Below the pieces are notes generated by a model. The model did no database searches. It saw only the letters and a program-made list of their open reading frames with translations, and had not been told where the DNA came from. Below, one piece after another: positions 6,782 to 12,968 of a DNA stretch of 12,968 bases (positions are counted from its first letter, which is position 1; each line of letters starts with the position of its first letter). Location: NCBI GenBank assembly GCA_945906015.1, contig CAMDQV010000031.1, forward strand, positions 1 to 12,968. The letters run 5' to 3'. Position numbers and translations under genes: made by a program. This DNA comes from Pedobacter schmidteae (GTDB lineage Bacteria > Bacteroidota > Bacteroidia > Sphingobacteriales > Sphingobacteriaceae).

Positions 6782-7909
6782 ATGCCCAAAAAACTAAAAA
6801 TTGGAATTGATATACGTGATCTTCGGATCGCAAAAACAGGTTCCAAAACATATTTAGAAGAAATATATCACCAATTTAAAAGCGGCAATTACGATTGTGA
6901 CCTCGTATATTTTGATACCTCATTCTCCGTTTATACCGGACGTTTTAAACTATTAAAACTAATTGAACACATCCGATTTATTTTTTGGAAACAAGTCATT
7001 CTTCCAATAAAAGCTAGGATAAACAATGTTGATATCCTGTTCTGCACAGATTATTTTGTACCCTATTTCACTCCCGGATTTAAAGCCATTCCAGTTTTTT
7101 ACGATGCCTTTTTTTACGAATATTCCAGCCATTATAACTCCAGCTGGTTGAAATTATTCAAGTGTATTGGAGTAAATGCTGCAAAAAAAGCACCCATCAT
7201 TATAACTATTACAGAGTATACCAGAAGCAGAATTTCTTATTTCACAGGTATTCATAAGGATAAAATCAAGGCCATTCATCTGGCTCCAAAAAAGATGGCG
7301 GTTGCCGAACCTGAACCCAACTATGTTCCCAGTTTTTCAATACCTTCCTCAAAATTTATTTTACATGTAGGCACACTTGAAAAAAGAAAGAATTTAGTAC
7401 GCCTAATTGAAGCCTTTAAGCTCATTCATCTGGCAGGACACACCGACTACACCCTGGTTTTGGTTGGACAACCTAGTCCAAAACATGACATGGACGATAG
7501 TGATGCCATTCATGAAACTATACATAGGCTGGGGTTAAAAGATCACGTTATAACATCTGGCTATGCAAGCGATAACGATCTGGCTTATTTTTATAAATAT
7601 GCAGAAATGTATGTTTTTCCGTCAATTAATGAAGGCTTTGGACTTCCAGTGCTAGAAGCATTCCATCATCAAATACCAGTAATTGTTTCAGACAACACCT
7701 GCCTTCCTGAAGTAGGTGGTGATGCCACTTTATGCTTTGACCCCTTTAATGTTGAAGACATTAGTCTTAAAATAAGAGAACTTATTGAAACCCCGGGATT
7801 AAGGCAAGAACTTATCCAAAAAGGCACATCAAGACTTAAATTATTCTCCTGGGAAAAAAATACACAAGAATTAATTAAAACATTTCAATCAGCTGTCAAT
7901 AAATTTTAG
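6782..7909 (+). CDS. Glycosyltransferase family 4 (GT-B)
   Basis: This 375-aa GT-B retaining glycosyltransferase probably adds one sugar from a nucleotide-sugar donor to the lipid-linked repeat unit at the cytoplasmic membrane face. The acceptor half (1-185) opens with KLKIGIDIRDLRIAKTGS, the Gly-rich first-strand loop of GT4 proteins. ITEYTRSRI (143-151) is the usual 'watch for the fold switch' helix. The donor half starts near 190, with FILHVGTLEKRKN (192-204), a GT4 hallmark. It continues to INEGFGLPVLEAF (282-294), where Glu284 and Glu292 form the EX7E catalytic/donor-binding pair, then IPVIVSD and LPEVGGDA. It resembles WbaZ/mannosyltransferase-type GT4 enzymes, so a GDP-mannose or related donor is plausible but not shown. 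It follows the polymerase gene by 56 nt. Confidence 0.93.
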   Translation: MPKKLKIGIDIRDLRIAKTGSKTYLEEIYHQFKSGNYDCDLVYFDTSFSVYTGRFKLLKLIEHIRFIFWKQVILPIKARINNVDILFCTDYFVPYFTPGFKAIPVFYDAFFYEYSSHYNSSWLKLFKCIGVNAAKKAPIIITITEYTRSRISYFTGIHKDKIKAIHLAPKKMAVAEPEPNYVPSFSIPSSKFILHVGTLEKRKNLVRLIEAFKLIHLAGHTDYTLVLVGQPSPKHDMDDSDAIHETIHRLGLKDHVITSGYASDNDLAYFYKYAEMYVFPSINEGFGLPVLEAFHHQIPVIVSDNTCLPEVGGDATLCFDPFNVEDISLKIRELIETPGLRQELIQKGTSRLKLFSWEKNTQELIKTFQSAVNKF

Positions 7910-7914
7910 CATTT

Positions 7915-7938
7915 TCGTAAATTATTTATCATTTACGG
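7915..7938 (+). promoter_or_regulatory. Intercistronic hairpin 1 (GT4-dehydratase gap)
   Basis: CGTAAAT (7916-7922) pairs with ATTTACG (7931-7937), an uninterrupted 7-bp stem with an 8-nt loop, extendable by a T-G pair (7915/7938). It starts 6 nt after the upstream stop codon. No T-run follows, so it is not a standard terminator. A role in mRNA processing or protection of the upstream message is an inference. Confidence 0.4.
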
Positions 7939-7940
7939 CG

Positions 7941-7958
7941 TTATTCTGCAAAGAATAA
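7941..7958 (+). promoter_or_regulatory. Intercistronic hairpin 2 with GCAA tetraloop
   Basis: TTATTCT (7941-7947) pairs with AGAATAA (7952-7958) as a perfect 7-bp stem capped by GCAA, a GNRA-class stabilising tetraloop. It begins 3 nt after hairpin 1 and ends 19 nt before the GTG start of the dehydratase gene. It may influence mRNA stability or translation of that GTG-started gene. No experimental support is visible. Confidence 0.42.
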
Positions 7959-7977
7959 ACATTTTTAAACTAAATAA

Positions 7978-8961
7978 GTGAAGAAAGCTTTAATATGCGG
8001 GGTTTCCGGACAGGATGGTTCATTGCTCGCTAAATTTTTACTGGGAAAGGGTTATCAGGTTTTTGGAGCCTCTAGAGATGCCCAGACATCTTCATTCATC
8101 AATTTAATTAACCTTGGGATTAAAGACGACGTTACCCTGATCTCCATCAATATCACTGACTTTGGTAATACTCTGGAATGCATCAGCAAAATAAAACCTG
8201 ACGAAGTATATAATCTAGCTGGGCAGAGCTCGGTCAGACTATCCTTTGATCAACCTCATGAAACTCATGAAAGTATAAGTACCGGCAACCTCAATCTTTT
8301 GGAGGCAATCAGATTCAGTAATTTGCCCATTAAATTATATAATGCAGGGTCAAGTGAGTGTTTTGGAGACAGCATTATTCCTGCAAACGAAAACACTATT
8401 TTTCACCCAAGAAGTCCGTATGCCATTGCAAAAGCAACAGCATTCTGGCAGATTGACAACTACCGCGAAGCCTATAAACTTTTTGCGTGTACAGGAATTC
8501 TTTTCAATCACGAATCTCCGCTAAGACCAGATCACTTTGTAACTAAAAAAATTATTGCCGGTGCCTGCAAAATATATCGTAATCAATCTCAAAGAATTAG
8601 TCTGGGTAATATCAATATTGAACGTGATTGGGGCTGGGCACCAGATTATGTGGAAGCCATGTGGCTAATGATGCAAAAAGATCAACCAAAAGATTATATC
8701 ATTGCAACAGGAAAAAGCCATACACTGAAAGAATTTATTGACATTACATTCAAAATTCTTGATCTTGATTGGGAAAAGCATGTGGTAATAGACGAAATTC
8801 TGAGAAGGCCTACAGATCTTCAGATAGGACGAGCAGATCCGAGCAAAGCAACTAATGAGCTGCAATGGAAAGCAAAACTTGGCCTGAATGAGATCATTGA
8901 AAATATGATTGAGCATGAATTAAGCTATTCCAATTATAGCACACCAAATTCATACTTATAA
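7978..8961 (+). CDS. gmd: GDP-mannose 4,6-dehydratase family protein (extended SDR)
   Basis: The likely reaction is NADP-dependent conversion of GDP-D-mannose to GDP-4-keto-6-deoxy-D-mannose, the branch point to GDP-fucose, GDP-rhamnose, GDP-perosamine and similar donors. At 327 aa it matches the short bacterial form (Pseudomonas type) rather than the 373-aa E. coli form. The cofactor loop is GVSGQDG (8-14). Catalytic residues are Ser125 (Thr in E. coli GMD) and Glu127 in AGSSECFG, and Tyr148 and Lys152 in SPYAIAK. FNHESPLRPDHFVTKK (176-191), ERDWGWAPDYVEAMW (215-229) and RRPTDLQIGRADPSK (276-290) are GMD signatures. The first two differ from the Pseudomonas form at single positions (SPLRP for SPLRG). 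The start is GTG at 7978, placed so that KKALICGVSGQDG begins normally. No converting epimerase/reductase is in the window, so the final sugar is open. A different GDP-sugar specificity within this SDR branch is possible. Confidence 0.88.
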   Translation: MKKALICGVSGQDGSLLAKFLLGKGYQVFGASRDAQTSSFINLINLGIKDDVTLISINITDFGNTLECISKIKPDEVYNLAGQSSVRLSFDQPHETHESISTGNLNLLEAIRFSNLPIKLYNAGSSECFGDSIIPANENTIFHPRSPYAIAKATAFWQIDNYREAYKLFACTGILFNHESPLRPDHFVTKKIIAGACKIYRNQSQRISLGNINIERDWGWAPDYVEAMWLMMQKDQPKDYIIATGKSHTLKEFIDITFKILDLDWEKHVVIDEILRRPTDLQIGRADPSKATNELQWKAKLGLNEIIENMIEHELSYSNYSTPNSYL

Positions 8962-8975
8962 TCCGGATACAATAT

Positions 8976-8983
8976 TAAATTTG
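8976..8983 (+). promoter_or_regulatory. Candidate internal -7 box before the acetyltransferase gene
   Basis: TAAATTTG matches TAnnTTTG and lies 44 nt upstream of the ATG at 9028, in the 66-nt gap after the dehydratase gene. No TTG occurs at the -33 spacing. It may be an internal promoter or a chance match in AT-rich DNA. Confidence 0.25.
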
Positions 8984-9027
8984 TAGAGATAAATTTTGAA
9001 AACCTGATAAGCAGGCGCTCAAAATAA

Positions 9028-9744
9028 ATGTCTTCTTGTCAAAACTATATGAAATCAGAAACTTCATTCCTGCGACGATACAAATTTATACTAGAACGTT
9101 TTCCCTCCGAATGGCAAACTGCTGATATCCTAACAACTTTTTTCAGGCTTTCATTTTTTTTCATGCGCGGTATGTTTGAGCGTTTATTCTTTAAAAGCTC
9201 AAAGGGCTGGGTAATGGTAGGCAAGGGTGCATCTATTCGATATGCGCGCCATTTAAGTGTAGGACGGGATTTTATTGTAGAAGATTATGCCGAAATAAAC
9301 TGTATGACCTATAGAGGTATTGTAGTTGGCGATCGTGTAACTATTGGAAAACATGCAATCATACGGCCAACAAATATCTACGGTTCAGCAATTGGCGAAG
9401 GACTAAAAATAGGCAATAATTCAAGCATTGGTCCATATTCGTATATCGGTTGTTCAGGCTATATTGAGATTGGTGATAATGTGATGATGTCGCCCAGAGT
9501 AAGTATTTATGCAGAGAACCACCTGTTTGATAGACCCGATTTGACCATAAAAGAACAGGGAGTTAAAAGAGAGTTTGTAAAAATTGAAGACGATTGCTGG
9601 ATAGCCGCAAACACAGTAATTTTGGCAGGCGTAACCATTGGCCGCGGATCAATTATTGCAGCCGGCAGCGTAGTAACTAAAGATATTCCACCCTACAGTA
9701 TTGTTGGAGGTGTTCCGGCAAAAGTTATCAAGAGCCGAAAATAA
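9028..9744 (+). CDS. Left-handed beta-helix (hexapeptide) acyltransferase
   Basis: This 238-aa protein is probably an acetyl-CoA-dependent O-acetyltransferase that decorates a sugar of the polysaccharide. After a non-repeat N-terminal region of about 60 residues with a hydrophobic patch (LTTFFRLSFFFMRGMF), hexapeptide turns run from about residue 63 to 215: VGKGASI, VGRDFIVE, VGDRVTIG, IGNNSSIG, IGDNVMM, then WIAANTVILAGVTIGRGSII. AENHLFDRP (162-170) holds His165, the expected general base of the WcaF/galactoside acetyltransferase type. The C-terminus VTKDIPPYSIVGGVPAKVI (216-234) is the classic closing segment of this family. The loop in the AENH region interrupts the helix as in maltose and galactoside acetyltransferases. 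The start could be ATG 9028 or the in-frame ATG at 9049. The acceptor sugar cannot be read from sequence. Confidence 0.92.
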   Translation: MSSCQNYMKSETSFLRRYKFILERFPSEWQTADILTTFFRLSFFFMRGMFERLFFKSSKGWVMVGKGASIRYARHLSVGRDFIVEDYAEINCMTYRGIVVGDRVTIGKHAIIRPTNIYGSAIGEGLKIGNNSSIGPYSYIGCSGYIEIGDNVMMSPRVSIYAENHLFDRPDLTIKEQGVKREFVKIEDDCWIAANTVILAGVTIGRGSIIAAGSVVTKDIPPYSIVGGVPAKVIKSRK

Positions 9745-9801
9745 AGAAATGATCAGCACTGATTACCACATAGGTTTTATGAAGCCCCTACTATTCTGAT
9801 T

Positions 9802-11709
9802 ATGTGTGGTATCATCGGAGCAATCTCAAAAAAAAACAATCCTGATTTCCACTCAGAATTTATTGAACCGATTGGTCAAGCGCTAAACCACATGGAATAC
9901 CGTGGCCCTGATCATCAAGGTATATGGTCTGAAAATGGAATCTGCTTTGGCCATCGCAGATTATCGATAATTGACCTCTCTGCTGATGGAAATCAGCCCT
10001 TTCAATCATCAGATCAACGGTATGTGCTTGTTTTTAATGGCGAAATCTTTAATTACCAAGAGCTCAGGTCATCCTTACAAAACCTTGGGCATACCTTCAA
10101 TACAGCAAGCGATACAGAAGTAATTCTTGCTGCTTATGCTCAGTATGGCAAGGAATTCTGCAAGTATCTAAGGGGAATGTTTGCATTGGTCATTTATGAT
10201 CGAATACTTAATGAAATAGTATTTGCCCGCGACAGACTTGGTAAAAAGCCATTATTTATTTTTGAAAATGAAAAGGTCATCCTCTTTTCTTCCGAAGTCA
10301 AATTTTTTCATGCCTTCAATACTATTCCACTAGAAATAAATGAGGAAAGTTTGCTCAACTTTTTATCACTCCAATATATTCCTGGTCCGCAAACAATTTA
10401 TAAAAACGTAAGCCAGATCAAAGCAGGAGAATTTTTCAGTTATGATCTAAAGAAGAACCAAGGAAAATCAAGCAGCTACTGGAATATGTTTGATTATGTT
10501 GGGCAGCGAAAAGATATTCCTGAACTGGATGAAATAGATAAACTACTTGAAAAAAGCATCAAGTACAGGCTTGTTGCTAATGTTGATATCGGGCTGCTTC
10601 TTAGCGGAGGCATCGATTCATCATTGCTAGCCTGTTATATGCATGAACTGGCCGGAAAAAAAGTTAAAGCATTCAATGTAGGATTCGCTGAGCAATCAAT
10701 TGATGAATCAGCTTATGCTAAACAGGTTACTTCAGCCTTAGGCCTCGAGCTGGTAAGCCTCAACTTGGAAGATATCAGTATTGATAATTTCTCCAAATCT
10801 ATTTTTCATGCAGATCAGCCTCTGGGCGATTCGGCAATTATCCCAACCTACCTGATTGCCAAATCAATCGGCGAACATGTAAAAGTAGTTTTATCGGGCG
10901 AGGGAGCCGATGAGCTTTTCCATGGCTATGATCATTATAAGTACGAAAAATATTATTACGGCTTAGGAAAACTGCCTTTTGAATGTGCAGGAATGCTTCT
11001 GAATAGCATTTCAGAATTAGGAATTAACAAATTTGACAGAATAAAAAATAAACTGCAAAGCATAAGCTCGTTTAAAAAAGATACCGGAACTTCCCGCTGG
11101 ACTTCTATTTTAAGCCCGGACCTGAGTAAACAATTTTTAAATCCCGATAAAAGACCAACCGGTAATTACGAAAATCAGTTTTATGATTTTTTACAACATT
11201 TCAGAACAAATGCAAGCAATCTTGAGTCAAGTTTGATGCTCGACCTGCTTACCTGGCTTCCAGACGATCTGCTGGTTAAAACCGACCGAATGATGATGGC
11301 CTGCAGCGTTGAAGCCCGCACCCCATATTTAGATCATGAACTCGTTGAAGTAGTATTAAACTCGTCGGCTCATTTTAATAAGCACCCTTTTCAATCCAAA
11401 AATTATTTAAGACAGCTATTGAAAAAGAAACTGCCCGCAAGTATTGCTCAATCTATTTCAAGCAGACCCAAGCAAGGTTTTTTAACTCCTAATCATAAAT
11501 GGCTAAATTCCAACCTTTCGGAACTGTCTTCTTTTCTATTCTCTACGGATAATTTGCGGCATAATCCATATTTGAATAGTGAAAAGTTAGAGCAACATTG
11601 GGAGGATAATAACAAACAAAAGCCGGGTACCAATAACCGCCTACTTTGGAATTTATTTTGCTTCCTGGAATGGTATAGGCAGCATGAAACTAAATTTGGA
11701 TTTAAATAA
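9802..11709 (+). CDS. asnB: Asparagine synthetase (glutamine-hydrolysing) class II, polysaccharide-locus paralogue
   Basis: The protein has 635 aa with two domains. The N-terminal Ntn glutaminase starts exactly at MCGIIGAISK, so Cys2 becomes the nucleophile after Met removal, which fixes the start. MEYRGPDHQG, HRRLSIIDLS (51-60) and NGEIFNYQE (79-87) follow. The C-terminal synthetase has the PP-loop LLLSGGIDSSLL (265-276) for AMP formation, SGEGADELFHGY (365-376) and EARTPYLDHELVE downstream. All key motifs are intact, so both ammonia generation and ATP-dependent amidation are expected. Known activity is aspartate to asparagine. Homologues inside O-antigen and exopolysaccharide clusters are thought to amidate sugar carboxylates or act as unspecified amidotransferases. 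The setting between an acetyltransferase and a glycosyltransferase makes a polysaccharide role likely, by inference. A new gene starts directly after its stop codon. Confidence 0.93.
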   Translation: MCGIIGAISKKNNPDFHSEFIEPIGQALNHMEYRGPDHQGIWSENGICFGHRRLSIIDLSADGNQPFQSSDQRYVLVFNGEIFNYQELRSSLQNLGHTFNTASDTEVILAAYAQYGKEFCKYLRGMFALVIYDRILNEIVFARDRLGKKPLFIFENEKVILFSSEVKFFHAFNTIPLEINEESLLNFLSLQYIPGPQTIYKNVSQIKAGEFFSYDLKKNQGKSSSYWNMFDYVGQRKDIPELDEIDKLLEKSIKYRLVANVDIGLLLSGGIDSSLLACYMHELAGKKVKAFNVGFAEQSIDESAYAKQVTSALGLELVSLNLEDISIDNFSKSIFHADQPLGDSAIIPTYLIAKSIGEHVKVVLSGEGADELFHGYDHYKYEKYYYGLGKLPFECAGMLLNSISELGINKFDRIKNKLQSISSFKKDTGTSRWTSILSPDLSKQFLNPDKRPTGNYENQFYDFLQHFRTNASNLESSLMLDLLTWLPDDLLVKTDRMMMACSVEARTPYLDHELVEVVLNSSAHFNKHPFQSKNYLRQLLKKKLPASIAQSISSRPKQGFLTPNHKWLNSNLSELSSFLFSTDNLRHNPYLNSEKLEQHWEDNNKQKPGTNNRLLWNLFCFLEWYRQHETKFGFK

Positions 11710-12867
11710 ATGAAGAAAAACATCCTTTTAGTTGGTCATAGCGGAGATATGTATGGCGCAAGTCGTTCTCTTATCAAACTCGTCAAAATTCTGGAACAGC
11801 ATTATACCGTTCATGTAATTTTACCAGAAATAGGAGTATTATTCGACAATTTAACTGCTATCATCCCATCCGAAAGAATACTCATCAAGCAAGACCTATA
11901 CATTTTTACACGCAAATCATTCAAAATAAAGTATCTGATATCAACCCTGTTTAGTTTTTTGAGGAATTTAATTAGCCTGATCAAGATTATCCGAAAATTT
12001 AATATTGAAATTGTTCACACCAATTCAGGAGTAGTTCCAGCACCTGCACTTGCTGCTAAACTCAGCGGCATAAAACATATTTGGCATATCAGGGAGTGGT
12101 TCGGCGACTTTAAACAATTCTGGCCTATATATTCTGCCTACATAACTGGGCTTTCAGATAAAGTTGTGTGCGTTTCAAAAACAATGGCAGAACAATTTAA
12201 AAATCCCAAAAATATTCTGGCTATTTATAATGGTTTTGAGATACCAAAGGTTATGAAAAGCGCAACTATTACTGATGACCTACAAAATAAACTAAATAAC
12301 GCTGACCTGATTCTGGGATGCACATCCAGAATACGCCTTATTCGAAAAGGGCAAGAATACCTGATCGAGGCCATTGGTATACTGACTAAAAAAACAGGGA
12401 AAAATATTCAGGCAGTTTTAATAGGAGATTACGTTCCAGAATATGAATCACAAAAGGAATATATCAACAACTTGATCATCAAGCATAATCTTGATGAACA
12501 GATTCATTTCCTTGGTCATTTAAAAGACCCGCTACCTTATTACCGCTTATTCGATGTTTTTGTATTGCCTTCTGGTGAGCCAGAACCATTTGGCGGAGTG
12601 ATAATGGAAGCAATGAGTATGGGGCTTCCCGTTATTGGATCGAATGCTGGTGGGACTACTGAACAAATAGCAGATGGCTGGAATGGATATTTATTTGAAA
12701 ATCAACATGCTGGTGATCTGGCACAAAAACTAGAACTTTTTCTGAATGAAAAAGAAAAACTTAAACTATTTGGATCACGGTCGATTAAAAGAATAGAGGA
12801 AAATTTCAGTTTGGAGATTCATGAAGGAAAGGTATTGAGGCTATATGATGAGCTGATGAGTTTTTGA
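11710..12867 (+). CDS. Glycosyltransferase family 4 (GT-B), second copy
   Basis: This 385-aa protein is another GT4 enzyme, expected to transfer a sugar to the growing lipid-linked oligosaccharide. The acceptor half begins NILLVGHSGDMYGASRSL (4-21), a typical GT4 N-terminal loop. HTNSGVVPAPALAAKLSG (103-120) and HIREWFG (126-132) follow, then VVCVSKTMAEQF and IYNGFE. The donor half shows LGCTSRIRLIRKGQEYLIEA (202-221) with Arg207 and Lys213 of the phosphate-binding motif, then VLPSGEPEPFGGVIMEAM (285-302). In the latter, Glu292 and Glu300 give the EX7E pair, followed by GLPVIGSNAGGTTEQI. It shares the fold but little sequence with the GT4 gene at 6782, so a recent duplication is unlikely. Its ATG directly follows the asnB TAA with zero intervening bases, indicating translational coupling. 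Confidence 0.93.
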   Translation: MKKNILLVGHSGDMYGASRSLIKLVKILEQHYTVHVILPEIGVLFDNLTAIIPSERILIKQDLYIFTRKSFKIKYLISTLFSFLRNLISLIKIIRKFNIEIVHTNSGVVPAPALAAKLSGIKHIWHIREWFGDFKQFWPIYSAYITGLSDKVVCVSKTMAEQFKNPKNILAIYNGFEIPKVMKSATITDDLQNKLNNADLILGCTSRIRLIRKGQEYLIEAIGILTKKTGKNIQAVLIGDYVPEYESQKEYINNLIIKHNLDEQIHFLGHLKDPLPYYRLFDVFVLPSGEPEPFGGVIMEAMSMGLPVIGSNAGGTTEQIADGWNGYLFENQHAGDLAQKLELFLNEKEKLKLFGSRSIKRIEENFSLEIHEGKVLRLYDELMSF

Positions 12868-12888
12868 GTTTTTGATATAAAGATGCTA

Positions 12889-12909
12889 GCGCGCGCGTGC
12901 CGCGTGTGC
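12889..12909 (+). terminator. GC hairpin after the last gene, terminator-like without a U-run
   Basis: Bases 12889-12897 can pair with 12901-12909 as a 9-bp stem containing two G-U pairs, capped by a TGC loop. It starts 21 nt after the TGA of the last glycosyltransferase gene. The stem is nearly all G and C in otherwise AT-rich DNA. The wobbles are G-U in the plus-strand transcript but would be A-C mismatches in the opposite one, so it suits plus-strand RNA. A pyrimidine-rich stretch (CTCTTCCTC) rather than a T-run follows, so it may be an mRNA-stabilising or Rho-linked end rather than an intrinsic terminator. Confidence 0.45.
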
Positions 12910-12968
12910 CTCTTCCTCAATAATTCCCCTATGATTTATATTTTCAATGATTAGCTATGTGCTTATTT

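Noticed and set aside
12883..12954. Short frame beginning ATGCTAGCG after the last gene
   Set aside because: It is about 23 codons long, consists largely of the GC hairpin, and stops at a TAG. There is no sign of coding.
12947..12968. Start of a next plus-strand gene (ATG reading MISYVLI)
   Set aside because: Only seven codons are visible before the window ends, too few to support a gene, although the position after the operon-end hairpin is plausible.

Overview
The window looks like a chromosomal segment of a member of the Bacteroidota, most likely a Sphingobacteriia/Pedobacter-type organism. Four things point there. The GlyA fragment has the Bacteroidota-style ADISHPSGLIARG segment. ScpA, Dxs and GMD have the look of that phylum. 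Start codons lack clear Shine-Dalgarno sequences. TAnnTTTG boxes, the Bacteroidota sigma-A -7 element, lie upstream of several starts. Core genes sampled by eye are about 42-45% G+C and intergenic DNA is much lower. The genus is an inference.

Positions 1-3825 are housekeeping. A 3'-truncated glyA and a complete scpA lie on the minus strand, and dxs diverges from scpA on the plus strand. The scpA-dxs divergent spacer holds a 140-bp array of 20 uninterrupted, in-phase 7-bp units, which ends right where the dxs promoter should be.

Positions 3826-5345 are a boundary zone between housekeeping and accessory DNA. It holds an AT-rich spacer with a possible dxs terminator and a small GC-rich ORF of unknown function. 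It also holds a very AT-rich minus-strand glycosyltransferase (GT69/CAP59-like) with its own promoter-like site. Base composition swings sharply three times here.

Positions 5346-12867 form a six-gene plus-strand polysaccharide block: a Wzy/O-antigen-ligase-like membrane polymerase, a GT4 glycosyltransferase, a GDP-mannose 4,6-dehydratase-like SDR enzyme with a GTG start, a left-handed beta-helix acetyltransferase, a class II asparagine synthetase paralogue, and a second GT4 glycosyltransferase. Gaps are 0-68 nt, so they are probably co-transcribed. Together they suggest synthesis of a GDP-sugar precursor (6-deoxyhexose type), assembly of a repeat unit by glycosyltransferases, decoration by acetylation and possibly amidation, and polymerisation. 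Flippase, initiating phosphoglycosyltransferase and export genes are not in the window. RNA-level structure is visible: two tandem hairpins between the first GT4 gene and the dehydratase gene, and a strong GC hairpin 21 nt after the last gene.

There are no rRNA genes, recognisable tRNA genes, CRISPR arrays, transposases or integrases. The polysaccharide locus itself is of a familiar kind. The least explained signals are the heptamer array beside dxs, the compositional zigzag with the orphan small ORF, and the intercistronic hairpins.
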